Translations under genes and position numbers: made by a program
Assembly (NCBI GenBank): GCA_018436705.1
Contig: JAHDLA010000016.1
Span: forward strand, 124,001-188,000
Direction: 5' to 3'
Source: Sedimentibacter sp.
GTDB lineage: Bacteria; Bacillota; Clostridia; Tissierellales; Sedimentibacteraceae
Length of the DNA stretch: 64,000 nt
Notes under the pieces: generated by a model
Database searches by the model: none
What the model was told of the DNA's origin: nothing
The model's input: only the letters and a program-made list of their open reading frames with translations
Shown here: one piece after another, positions 34,559 to 43,297 of the stretch
How the letters are laid out: each line of letters starts with the position of its first letter
Position numbering within the stretch: the first letter of the stretch is position 1

Positions 34559-35530
34559 CTATACATGATTTCTTGGATCGGCTGAGTCTGCAAAGACGTT
34601 GCCAATTACATAGAAGGATATTGTTACAATAGATATAACCGCAGCCGGAAAAAACAGCTGATATCTTTGATTTGGGTCCATAACCAAAGCTCTCCCCTCA
34701 TTTACAAGATTTCCAAGTGATGGAACATCAAGGGGCAGCCCCATACCGATGTATGAAAGAAATACCTCATTGCCTATGGCCGCAGGTATTGCCAAAGCCA
34801 TTCTGAGCATAATAACTGATACTAAGTACGGCAGTAAATTTTTAGTAATTATTCTTGATGTAGGTGTTCCAAGACACCTTGATGCTAAATTATATTCTCT
34901 GTCCCTTATAATTATTATTAAATTTCTTACAAACCTAGCCATCTGGAGCCATCCTGTCATACACATTGCAAAAATAATTGTAGGTATGCTGGGTTTCATA
35001 ATGTATGTCAGAATTATTAGAACAACCGTAGTAGGTATATTATCCCATACATTGTATACTTCGGTTATAACTGCATCGAGCTTTCTGACATACCCCCAGA
35101 GTGCTCCTATGGTTATTCCCACCAATGCTTCAAACATTCCTACAGCAACTCCTATAAACAGTGATGTCCTCGCTCCGCTCCAAATGCGCGCCCATAAATC
35201 CTGCCCTATTGAATTTGAACCGAACCAAAACTCAGAATTAGGCTGAACATTTCTGTACTGTAGGTTTGTTTCTGGATTAATATATATCTGAGTAGGGCTT
35301 TTTTGATTTGGCATGTAAGGTTGAATTAATGTAAATAAAACAACAACTGCAATTAATATTAAAAGCATTACAGCAACTTTATTTTTCATGAACACCTGGA
35401 ATGTTGATTTCCAAAATGAATAATTTGAATATCCGGTCAACTCACTTTTAGACTCATCGTAATCAGCAAATTCAAATAAGGATGGCTCTATTTTTTCAGC
35501 CATTTTAGCAGTTATTTTTTTTCTTGTCAT
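34559..35530 (-). CDS. oppC: Oligopeptide ABC transporter permease OppC
   Basis: This 323-residue permease has a long N-terminal cytoplasmic stretch, one helix near 50-70 and five more helices. The ATPase-contact loop is in YNLASRCLGTPTSRIITKNL. The loop FWFGSNSIGQDLWARIWSGA and the end FVIGNVFADSADPRNHV-like FYVIGNVFADSADPRNHV are standard for OppC/DppC. Start and oppB stop share one base, so the two are coupled. Confidence 0.93.
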   Translation of the reverse strand: MTRKKITAKMAEKIEPSLFEFADYDESKSELTGYSNYSFWKSTFQVFMKNKVAVMLLILIAVVVLFTLIQPYMPNQKSPTQIYINPETNLQYRNVQPNSEFWFGSNSIGQDLWARIWSGARTSLFIGVAVGMFEALVGITIGALWGYVRKLDAVITEVYNVWDNIPTTVVLIILTYIMKPSIPTIIFAMCMTGWLQMARFVRNLIIIIRDREYNLASRCLGTPTSRIITKNLLPYLVSVIMLRMALAIPAAIGNEVFLSYIGMGLPLDVPSLGNLVNEGRALVMDPNQRYQLFFPAAVISIVTISFYVIGNVFADSADPRNHV

Positions 35531-36471
35531 TATCTGGCCCCTCCTTCACTTCCTAATTTAATTCTCGGATCAAAAGTAGCCATCAAAACATCACCAAGCA
35601 GCAATCCAACTATCCCTATAGATGAATACAGTAAAACAAGTGCCTGAACCAGAGTGTTATCCTGTCTCTGTATTGCTGTAACTAAAAGCCCTCCTGTTCC
35701 TGGAATTGAAAACAACGATTCAACATATATTGATCCTGATACGGTATATAAAATTGATGCAGGCAGGTATTGAGCCATTGGAACAAACGCATTTCTCATT
35801 ACATGTCTCACCATAATTTCCTTGCTTTTCAGGCCTTTCGCTCTGGCAAGCCTTACGTAATCCTTATTTAGTTCATCCACCATGTAGCGCCTGATCCACA
35901 TTGCGTAGTAGGCAATATTAACCAGAGACAAGCATATAACAGGGAGTATCCAACTCTTTGGATCTGATCTATCGTAAAGCAAAGGTAGATTAAATATGTC
36001 CGTAAAAAACACCTGAATCAGCAGATAATAAATTACTGCAGGTACTGCGTTAGCACCAACAACATAACATGTTCCAAACTTATCCCAAAATTTACCCTTG
36101 TACCTGGCCATTAAAACACCTAAGCTAAGCCCCACTAACAATGAAACCGTCAATGATGCAAGCCCAAAGCGCAATGATGTTATTAATTTATCTCCTAATA
36201 TTTTTGTTATATCTACTCTCGGTCTGTAAGTAATTGATTTGCCTAAGTCTCCCTTCAGCAAACCGCCGTAAAAATTCTTTAATTGTATATACCATGGATC
36301 CAAAAGCCCCAGGTTCTGCAGCTTTGCTTCTATTTGAGCCTCGTCCAGCTTATCAAAGCTTGTTCCGAAATAGCCTTCGACAGGCATAAGGCGCATGAGC
36401 AAAAATACTATAGTAACAACTATAATCAATGTTAACAAGGATCTTACAAGCCTTGTTGCATAGTACTTCAT
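35530..36471 (-). CDS. oppB: Oligopeptide ABC transporter permease OppB
   Basis: This 313-residue permease has six helices. It starts with YYATRLVRSLLTLIIVVTIV, and the ATPase-contact loop is DYVRLARAKGLKSKEIMVRH. The motif PASILYTVSGSIYVESLFSIPG is typical of OppB/DppB. It pairs with OppC as the membrane channel. A terminator-like hairpin separates it from oppA upstream. Confidence 0.93.
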   Translation of the reverse strand: MKYYATRLVRSLLTLIIVVTIVFLLMRLMPVEGYFGTSFDKLDEAQIEAKLQNLGLLDPWYIQLKNFYGGLLKGDLGKSITYRPRVDITKILGDKLITSLRFGLASLTVSLLVGLSLGVLMARYKGKFWDKFGTCYVVGANAVPAVIYYLLIQVFFTDIFNLPLLYDRSDPKSWILPVICLSLVNIAYYAMWIRRYMVDELNKDYVRLARAKGLKSKEIMVRHVMRNAFVPMAQYLPASILYTVSGSIYVESLFSIPGTGGLLVTAIQRQDNTLVQALVLLYSSIGIVGLLLGDVLMATFDPRIKLGSEGGAR

Positions 36472-36540
36472 TGTAACACCTCGCTTTAGATATATTCAAA
36501 TTAATGCTTTAACCGTCTGAATAACATTGACTGTTAAAAC

Positions 36541-36565
36541 AAATGAGGGCTTTCAGCCCTCATTT
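36541..36565 (-). terminator. Attenuating terminator between oppA and oppB
   Basis: A perfect 11-bp stem (36555-36565 with 36541-36551) with a 3-base loop is followed on the - strand by GTTTT. It sits just after the oppA stop and before oppBCDF, so partial read-through would give more binding protein than transporter. Confidence 0.8.
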
Positions 36566-36572
36566 ACAGGAA

Positions 36573-38483
36573 CTATTTTGCTGCGCTCTTTAAAGCATCG
36601 TCACGAGCTGCCTGCCATTCTTCCTGAAATTTATTAAATTCATCCATGCTTATAGGCTCAGCCAGGAGTCTGGCTCCTTTCCATGTCACTGTAGCAATAC
36701 CAAACGGCGCATAAGGCCTTTCAAAAGGAAGCACATATGATGCAACATATCCGTCTCCTCCACTTACATTGTACGGAATTACAAAAGCATTATTTATTAA
36801 ATATGCTTCCGCGTCTGCAAACATTTCGTATCTTGCGGTCAAATCAATCAATTCAGCCTTTGCTTCATTAACCATTCCTTCATAGACATCATATAAATTT
36901 TGTCCTTCCGCATCTACATCTGTCGTATACTCAGGAAAATTATAGTTTCCGCCGCGTCTGAACGGATCTGTGTATGTCTGCGGATCAGCGTAGTCAGGAC
37001 CCCAGTTGCATTTCATAAGTGAATAATTTCCTGCTCTCCTTGTTCCGTCAAGGAATCCCGTTGGGGCATGAGGTAGCAGTGCAATTTGAATATAGTCTGT
37101 TCCCAGCAATGTTTCCAACTGCTGTTTTGCAACCTGGGCTTCAAGTGCCCAGTATGAGCTGTTCGTATTATAAGGCATCAATATTTTTACAGGGAATTTA
37201 GCTCCGGCCTGTGTAAGTTCCTCAACTGCTTTTTCCTTCAAAGCCAAAGCATCTGTTTCGTTATAGAACTCCGCATCTCTTAAAGCTGCCAAATTGCCTG
37301 TAGCAGTATAATCTAATCCGTTCTGAGAAGCAAAGTTCGGAGGCGTTATGGTATTTATAATCCTGTACTCGGGATTATAAGGATCTTCGGTTGTCATTGT
37401 TGCTATTCTGTTAAATGCAGCCATAATAGACTTTCTGAAGCTGCTGTTGTTCACTGCTATTTTCCAATTCTCTGGTTCATATTCAGAATCAAACTTTGGA
37501 TCAAAATTAAATGCATAGAAATATGTATAGGTTCCCAGCCTGTCAGGAGACACCTTATCCTTAAGTTCAGGATTATTCATCCATTCATCAAGATTAGAAG
37601 GAGGAATAATGGCATGTAAAACCTCTCCTCTCCTAAACAGCTCTCCTCCTAAAGCCATAGATTCTTTATTATATTTATAATTAAGCTCTGTTACAAAAAT
37701 ATTGTCTTTATCCCAATATGTATTGTTTTTCGTAAGTATTCTCTGCATCTGAGGCTCAAATTCGGTTAATAAATACGGCCCGTTATATAATATTGCAGAG
37801 TTTGCAATCCCAAAGTCTTCTCCCATTTCTTCAAGGAATGGTCCATAAACAGGGAAAAAACTCACGTAGGTAAGCATAGATTCAAAGTAAGGAACAGGGT
37901 CTTTCAGTGTATATACCAGTGTGTATTCATCTACAGCTTTAACACCTACTTGTTCAAAATCAGTTATTTCTTCGTTGTAATATGCCTCGGCATTTTTTAT
38001 TACAGAATAGACAATGTTGGCCGATTCAGATTCATTTTTTTTAGTTAATATGTACTTGGCAGATGAAACGAAGTCATCAGCAGTAGTTTCCGCCACTTCA
38101 TTTCCTTCGAAATCAACCCACTTAACTCCCTTTCTTAAGTGGAATGTCCATTCAAACCCGTCATCTGACACTTCCCACGATTCTGCAAGAGCAGGTTGAA
38201 GAACTCCATATTTGTCGTACTGAGCCAGTGTATCTACAAGATTAGCCGATACACTCATATCCACCCATGTTGTATTTACAAGATAGTTCAAAGTGGTTAT
38301 CTCTTCTGCATAAGCATATTTGTATACCTGCTCACTTGCATATTTCCCATCTTCAGCTATATCCCCAACTTCTGCAGGTTCCTCCGCACCTGGCTGATTA
38401 TCTACAGGTTCTTGCGTTGTCCCTCCAGTACATGCTGTTAAAATCAGCATTAAAATCAATAAAAGCGATATTAATCTTTTCAT
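36573..38483 (-). CDS. oppA: Oligopeptide-binding lipoprotein OppA
   Basis: This 636-residue protein is an SBP_bac_5 family lipoprotein with lipobox LTAC (Cys at about residue 18) and an acidic linker. The binding domain contains LAESWEVSDDGFEWTFHLRKG, the family signature, and WGPDYADPQTYTDPF near 490. It captures peptides outside the cell for OppBCDF. It is longer than most OppA (about 540) mainly through an extended N-terminal linker and C-terminal end. Confidence 0.93.
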   Translation of the reverse strand: MKRLISLLLILMLILTACTGGTTQEPVDNQPGAEEPAEVGDIAEDGKYASEQVYKYAYAEEITTLNYLVNTTWVDMSVSANLVDTLAQYDKYGVLQPALAESWEVSDDGFEWTFHLRKGVKWVDFEGNEVAETTADDFVSSAKYILTKKNESESANIVYSVIKNAEAYYNEEITDFEQVGVKAVDEYTLVYTLKDPVPYFESMLTYVSFFPVYGPFLEEMGEDFGIANSAILYNGPYLLTEFEPQMQRILTKNNTYWDKDNIFVTELNYKYNKESMALGGELFRRGEVLHAIIPPSNLDEWMNNPELKDKVSPDRLGTYTYFYAFNFDPKFDSEYEPENWKIAVNNSSFRKSIMAAFNRIATMTTEDPYNPEYRIINTITPPNFASQNGLDYTATGNLAALRDAEFYNETDALALKEKAVEELTQAGAKFPVKILMPYNTNSSYWALEAQVAKQQLETLLGTDYIQIALLPHAPTGFLDGTRRAGNYSLMKCNWGPDYADPQTYTDPFRRGGNYNFPEYTTDVDAEGQNLYDVYEGMVNEAKAELIDLTARYEMFADAEAYLINNAFVIPYNVSGGDGYVASYVLPFERPYAPFGIATVTWKGARLLAEPISMDEFNKFQEEWQAARDDALKSAAK

Positions 38484-38568
38484 TTTCCCCCTCCAATATT
38501 AATATATAATAAAATTGGCAAAAGCCAATCTCATTACCCATGAATTCGTTTTCCCCCAATTATAAAAA

Positions 38569-38645
38569 TGGTGCACCTGAGAGGAGTCGAACCCCCGGCA
38601 CATGCCTTAGGAGGGCACTGCTCTATCCTACTGAGCTACAGATGC
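38569..38645 (-). tRNA. tRNA-Arg (anticodon CCT)
   Basis: The - strand folds into a full cloverleaf. The acceptor stem is GCATCTG paired with CAGGTGC, the D arm GCTC/GAGC, the anticodon loop CTCCTAA (anticodon CCT, reads AGG), and the T loop TTCGACT, with discriminator A and an encoded CCA. It lies between oppA and the D,D-carboxypeptidase gene, in a 335-base gap otherwise holding only the latter's terminator. Confidence 0.95.
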
Positions 38646-38771
38646 ACTATATTTAGAAATACTACACCAATTTCACACATTTGTCAATATACTTAAATAT
38701 CATTTTAATACAGTATTTATATATATTTGCAATTTACATATGTAATTATGAAGTATTAGTTCTTATTTTTA

Positions 38772-38809
38772 AAACAGTTGATACTTTTATGTTAAGATAT
38801 CAACTGTTT
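38772..38809 (-). terminator. Probable terminator of the D,D-carboxypeptidase gene
   Basis: A perfect 12-bp stem (38798-38809 with 38772-38783, AAACAGTTGATA/TATCAACTGTTT) with a 14-base loop lies 10 bases after the stop. The T tract is short and partly inside the stem. Confidence 0.6.
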
Positions 38810-38818
38810 AAAACAAGT

Positions 38819-39979
38819 TTATTCAAATATATTTTGGAAAAATCTTACTATCCTTACAAAAATATTTGCTTTTCCTATGTCTTCGGTTACAATGGCATCT
38901 ACATGTCCAACTTCTTCTCCGTTTACAAAAATGCTTATTGTGCCTATTTTATCTCCCTGTTTTAAAGGTGCCTTTACAGTATCATTATATGAAGCTTTAG
39001 TGCTTATTATATCTCCATTTTTAATTATTTTATTATAGTCTGATGCAGGATAGACTTTTACAATACCGTTTTTTGAATTCTCTATATACACCTTATCTGC
39101 CGGTTTCGTCTTGTCAGCGAGCTTATCATATTCAAAATTGTTTTTCCCGTACTCCAAAAGCTCCTGCGTCTTGCTCAGTCTTTCCTCGTGAGTCTGAGCC
39201 CCCATAATAATTGCTATAAGCCTAAAATCCTGTCCCTGTCCTGTCACAGGCATAGTTGAAACCAGACAGATCCCTGCTTTATCCGTATAGCCGGTTTTTA
39301 ACCCGTCAACACCTTCAATTACGCCAAGGGCAGGGTTAGTTGCCTCTTTTCTATAATTTCTTTCAGGGACGGCAAGTTCCTTAAGCTTAGTAACCTCTAA
39401 TATTTGTGGATATTTTTCAAGCACCTGTCTCGTAAGCTTGTATATATCTGACACAGACATATGGTTTTGTCCTGTCTCTTCGTCATTTATAGGCAATCCG
39501 TGAGGATTAATAAAGCTTGCAGACAAAAGTCCTAATTCAGACGCTTTTTCGTTCATCATTTTTACAAAATTATCTACTGTTGTTCCAATATGTTCAGCTA
39601 TTGCCGTCGCGCAGTCATTTCCTGAAACCACAAGCATTCCCTTTACAAGAAAGCTCAGTTTAACCGTTTCTCCTGATAACAATCCAAACTTACTTCCCTC
39701 TGTAGCGGCAGTATGTCCACTTATTACAACATCGTCATCCAGCGATGCCTTCCCATCTGTTATGGCATCCATCATAACAAGGTAGGTCATAAGCTTTGAT
39801 ATACTTGCCATTGCTAATTGTTCATTTATGTTGTAGCTATAAAGGACTTCCCCTGTTTCAAGATCTCCCAACAATGCAGCATTAATATTTTGATTAACGT
39901 TTATTTCACCAAATGCCGCGGTATTTGCTAAAATTATAATTAAAAGACATAAGGACAGTACCTTATAGAATTTTTTCAT
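38819..39979 (-). CDS. D-alanyl-D-alanine carboxypeptidase (penicillin-binding protein 5 family)
   Basis: This 386-residue secreted enzyme has a signal peptide (cut after AAFG) and the three serine-peptidase motifs: SISK at about 59-62, SGN near 118, and KTG near 228 in VDGLKTGYTDKAG. A beta-rich domain and an amphipathic C-terminal helix (IFVRIVRFFQNIF) follow for membrane attachment. It removes the last D-Ala from wall stem peptides. The size matches DacA/DacF; DacF (sporulation) cannot be told from DacA by sequence alone. Confidence 0.94.
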   Translation of the reverse strand: MKKFYKVLSLCLLIIILANTAAFGEINVNQNINAALLGDLETGEVLYSYNINEQLAMASISKLMTYLVMMDAITDGKASLDDDVVISGHTAATEGSKFGLLSGETVKLSFLVKGMLVVSGNDCATAIAEHIGTTVDNFVKMMNEKASELGLLSASFINPHGLPINDEETGQNHMSVSDIYKLTRQVLEKYPQILEVTKLKELAVPERNYRKEATNPALGVIEGVDGLKTGYTDKAGICLVSTMPVTGQGQDFRLIAIIMGAQTHEERLSKTQELLEYGKNNFEYDKLADKTKPADKVYIENSKNGIVKVYPASDYNKIIKNGDIISTKASYNDTVKAPLKQGDKIGTISIFVNGEEVGHVDAIVTEDIGKANIFVRIVRFFQNIFE

Positions 39980-40118
39980 AAGTTTCCTCCAATCATTATT
40001 GCTACTATTATATAATAAAATTCGACAAAATGCATTATATAAATATGCAAATAATTATGTCAATAAATTACTTATGCCATTATTTTTTCCATGCTTCATT
40101 AACCTTTTGCACAATTAA

Positions 40119-40146
40119 GCGCTGCTGTGTAACTTGAATACAGCGC
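40119..40146. other. Hairpin in the gap between nfo and the D,D-carboxypeptidase gene
   Basis: Arms GCGCTG and CAGCGC (40119-40124 with 40141-40146), with partial inner pairing, lie about 140 bases upstream of the carboxypeptidase start. There is no T run. The surrounding bases are AT-rich with nothing else recognised. Confidence 0.35.
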
Positions 40147-40164
40147 CATCCTGCATATAAAAAA

Positions 40165-40200
40165 CTGATTTACTTCATAATTTGTAACAAAGTAAATCAG
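40165..40200 (-). terminator. Terminator of the serS-nfo transcript
   Basis: An 11-bp stem CTGATTTACTT/AAGTAAATCAG (40190-40200 with 40165-40175) with a 14-base loop is followed on the - strand by six T, 10 bases after the nfo stop. Confidence 0.85.
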
Positions 40201-40209
40201 CATCTGGTT

Positions 40210-41043
40210 TTAGTTTTTATACAATTCCTTCAAAATTTTTATTTCTTGCGAATGGCCCTTCAAATCATTTGGTGTTTCGAGAAAAAAAGGCAATTTGCAA
40301 AGTTTTGGATGATTTATTATTCTTCCCATTGCTTCCAGCCCTATATATCCCTTTCCAATGTTTTCATGACGATCCTTGTGGCTTCCTAACGGATTTTTAC
40401 TGTCATTCAGATGTACTGCATGCAACCTATCAAGACCTATTACTTTATCAAATTCAGCAAGCACATCGTCTAAATCATTTACAATATCATATCCATAATC
40501 AAATATGTGACATGTATCAAGGCATACACCTAGTTTTTCATTTAATTCAACACCTGAAATAATGTACTGCAGTTCTTCAAATGTTCTACCTATCTCCGTT
40601 CCCTTTCCCGACATGGTCTCAAGCAAAACAGTTGTTGTCTGTTCAGGTTTTAATATTTTATTAAGAGCACTTATTATTTGCCTTATCCCTGTTTCTGTTC
40701 CTTGCTTTGTATGGCTCCCAGGATGAAAATTATAAAAATTAAACGGTAAAAGTTCCATCCTTTCTAAATCATCCCTCATTACTTCCAGCCCAAATTCCCG
40801 TGTATGTTCATCTGAAGAGCATATATTTAATGTATACGGGGCATGCCCTATAACTTTCCCAAATTTATTATTTTCGATTATTTTAAGTAAACCTTTTACA
40901 TCCTCTGTATCAATATCCTTAGCTTTGCTGCCTCTTGGGTTTCGGGTAAAAAATTGAAATGTATTTGCACCGATGCTTAACGCATCTTTTCCCATCGCTT
41001 CAAATCCTTTTGATACTGATAAATGACATCCTATTACTAACAT
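40210..41043 (-). CDS. nfo: Endonuclease IV (AP endonuclease)
   Basis: This 277-residue TIM-barrel enzyme carries the zinc-binding motifs [37 protein letters not shown] and [20 protein letters not shown]. It cleaves DNA at abasic sites and removes 3' blocking groups. It starts 14 bases after the serS stop and probably shares its transcript. The genome also encodes ExoIII (20934-21686), a second AP endonuclease. Confidence 0.96.
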   Translation of the reverse strand: MLVIGCHLSVSKGFEAMGKDALSIGANTFQFFTRNPRGSKAKDIDTEDVKGLLKIIENNKFGKVIGHAPYTLNICSSDEHTREFGLEVMRDDLERMELLPFNFYNFHPGSHTKQGTETGIRQIISALNKILKPEQTTTVLLETMSGKGTEIGRTFEELQYIISGVELNEKLGVCLDTCHIFDYGYDIVNDLDDVLAEFDKVIGLDRLHAVHLNDSKNPLGSHKDRHENIGKGYIGLEAMGRIINHPKLCKLPFFLETPNDLKGHSQEIKILKELYKN

Positions 41044-41057
41044 TTATCCTCCATTTA

Positions 41058-42332
41058 TTATATAGTTATCTTTTCATCGCCTCTCATATAGGGCCTTAAA
41101 ACTTCCGGTATTGTTATTGAACCATCTTTATCTTGATAATTTTCTAATATTGCGGCAAATGTTCTACCAACAGCCAAACCTGAACCGTTTAAAGTATGTA
41201 TGAATTCCGGTCTGGATTTTCCCTTGGCCCTGAACCTAATATTAGACCTTCTTGCCTGAAAATCTTCTAAGTTTGAACAAGACGAAATTTCAACATACTT
41301 TCCATAGCTTGGCATCCATACCTCCAAGTCATAGGTTTTAGCTGAGCTAAAACCTATATCTCCGGTACATAGTTCAACTACCCTGTAAGGCAATTTTAGC
41401 TCTGTTAATATTTTTTCCGCAAAACCTGTTAATAATTCAAGCTGCATATAAGAATTTTCAGGCGTTGAATATATTACCATTTCAACCTTATCAAATTGAT
41501 GATTCCTAATCAAACCTTTAGTATCTCTTCCGGAAGATCCTACTTCCGCTCTAAAGCATGGCGTATATGCAGTCATATACATTGGGAGATCTGATTCTTC
41601 CAATACTTCACCTCTATAAATATTTGTCAGCGGCACTTCAGCTGTAGGAATTAAATAATAATCTTTTTTATTTAATTTAAACATATCATCTTCGAACTTT
41701 GGAAGCTGCCCCGTACCAAGCATGCTGTCTCGATTAACCATAGACGGCGGTGATATTTCCGTAAAACTGTGCTCCATCGTATGCTTATCAAGCATATATG
41801 CTATAATCGCTCTTTCCAATCTCGCCCCGTCTCCCTTAAACAACGCAAATCGAGCACCTGTAATCTTTGTTGCTCTTTCAAAATCCAGTATATCGAGATT
41901 TTTTCCCAAATCCCAGTGAGCCTTCAATTCAAAATCAAATTTTTTTGGATTTCCCCATCTTCTCACTTCTTTGTTATCATCTTCTGAATTACCTATTACA
42001 ATATTTGGATTTGGTGTGTTTGGAATTATAAGAAGCTCTTGCTCAATATTAACATCAACTTCCTTTATTTGTAATTCTATATTCTTAATTTTTTCTGATA
42101 ACTCCCTCATTTTAACAAGAATTTCCGATATGTTTCTGCCTTCCTTTTTCATTTGAGGCACGCTCTTTGAAACTCTGTTATGCTCTGCTTTCATATTTTC
42201 TATTTCAACAAGTTTTTCTCTTCTCAATTTGTCCAATTGCAGCACTTTATCTAAACTTATATCAACGTTCCTTCTTTTCAGCAATTCTTCAACTTTTATA
42301 GGGTTTTTTCTTATTTTTTTTATATCTAACAT
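41058..42332 (-). CDS. serS: Seryl-tRNA synthetase
   Basis: This 424-residue class II synthetase is the expected size. It has the N-terminal antiparallel coiled-coil arm (residues 30-100), the motif 2 stretch [18 protein letters not shown], and motif 3 [17 protein letters not shown]. It charges tRNA-Ser, and in clostridia also provides Ser-tRNA-Sec for selenocysteine. No T-box is seen in its leader; the terminator just upstream belongs to the XRE-cupin gene. Confidence 0.97.
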   Translation of the reverse strand: MLDIKKIRKNPIKVEELLKRRNVDISLDKVLQLDKLRREKLVEIENMKAEHNRVSKSVPQMKKEGRNISEILVKMRELSEKIKNIELQIKEVDVNIEQELLIIPNTPNPNIVIGNSEDDNKEVRRWGNPKKFDFELKAHWDLGKNLDILDFERATKITGARFALFKGDGARLERAIIAYMLDKHTMEHSFTEISPPSMVNRDSMLGTGQLPKFEDDMFKLNKKDYYLIPTAEVPLTNIYRGEVLEESDLPMYMTAYTPCFRAEVGSSGRDTKGLIRNHQFDKVEMVIYSTPENSYMQLELLTGFAEKILTELKLPYRVVELCTGDIGFSSAKTYDLEVWMPSYGKYVEISSCSNLEDFQARRSNIRFRAKGKSRPEFIHTLNGSGLAVGRTFAAILENYQDKDGSITIPEVLRPYMRGDEKITI

Positions 42333-42406
42333 TTTATTCTCCTGTCATTCGTTGAGCCCTTAATCCTCGTATATGCTTGGAAAAGAACTTCCTTGGTATA
42401 TAAAAA

Positions 42407-42429
42407 CTCCCGTTCTTATAGAACGAGAG
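42407..42429 (-). terminator. Terminator of the XRE-cupin regulator gene
   Basis: A 10-bp stem with one wobble (42420-42429 with 42407-42416) and a 3-base loop is followed on the - strand by five T, just after the gene's stop and before serS. Confidence 0.8.
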
Positions 42430-42447
42430 ATAGTTACCGGTGCAATT

Positions 42448-43005
42448 CTAATTATGTATTGCCGGGGAAATTATACATAAAGCCTCTGATTCCTCGTCAT
42501 AATTATTATAAATTATATGTGCATTCCTTTCGGGCACACAAATGCTGTCTCCACTTGCAAGACTGTAAATATTATTTCCAATATGACATTGAAACTCTCC
42601 TGCTAATACATAAAGATACAGCTTTGAATCATGGAGTATAGGTTTATCACTCATCCATGTATTTGGATTTAGTTTAAATAAAAATGCTTCAACATTGCTT
42701 TTTTTGTCGTTATTCTTTAATATAGGCGTAATAAATTCAAGATCAACATTAATATTTCCGAATTTCACCTTCGTTCTTTCGTTGTGCTGTATAGTTATCA
42801 CATCTTGGTCATTACTTTCCGTGAACAGCGAAGATAATGGTACACTTAAGGCATCCGACAACCTTTTCAGGACAGATAGAGAAGGAGAAATAAGATCTCT
42901 TTCAATCTGTGATATGTAGCCGGAAGTCACATTAATTTGCTCTGAGAGCTCAACAATCGTTAAATTTTTACTTTTTCTTATGTTTCGTATCTTTTCACCA
43001 ATCAA
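42448..43005 (-). CDS. XRE family regulator with C-terminal cupin domain
   Basis: This protein of about 185 residues has an XRE helix-turn-helix (IRKSKNLTIVELSEQI, then VTSGYISQIERDLISPSLS) and a cupin barrel (LYVLAGEFQCHIGNNIY, then LASGDSICVPERNAHIIYN). The start is probably the TTG at 43005, which follows GAGGGG; an ATG 45 bases upstream lacks a site. Relatives such as PuuR or SinR-like cupin regulators sense small ligands, often amines or amino acids. The target is unknown; no partner gene is adjacent in operon. Confidence 0.9.
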   Translation of the reverse strand: MIGEKIRNIRKSKNLTIVELSEQINVTSGYISQIERDLISPSLSVLKRLSDALSVPLSSLFTESNDQDVITIQHNERTKVKFGNINVDLEFITPILKNNDKKSNVEAFLFKLNPNTWMSDKPILHDSKLYLYVLAGEFQCHIGNNIYSLASGDSICVPERNAHIIYNNYDEESEALCIISPAIHN

Positions 43006-43222
43006 TTTTATCCCCTCACCATATAATACTATGTAAATATTATACAACAAATACGATTAATGTCATCATATTATTTGTAAAATAAATTAAAATTAAGCAA
43101 TAATTTAATTATAATTAATGATTTACTTAATTAATTTGATTAATTAATATTTTAAAGTTACTATAAAAAAATTTATATTAAATTAATTTAATTTTATAGT
43201 AGTATGTAAGTTTATTTTTATC

Positions 43223-43251
43223 TTTTCATATAATGCATACTATGATATAAT
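43223..43251 (+). promoter_or_regulatory. Probable promoter of the HelD-like gene
   Basis: TTTTCA (43223-43228, weak -35) and TATAAT (43246-43251) are 17 bases apart. The rest of the 292-base gap is extremely AT-rich with repeated TTAATT, without other clear signals. Confidence 0.45.
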
Positions 43252-43297
43252 AATCAATTAAATATATTTTTATGTTGAATGCAAAAGGGGATATAAA

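Noticed and set aside
34749..35246. 165-codon frame antisense to oppC
   Set aside because: Shadow frame; no start signal or domain.
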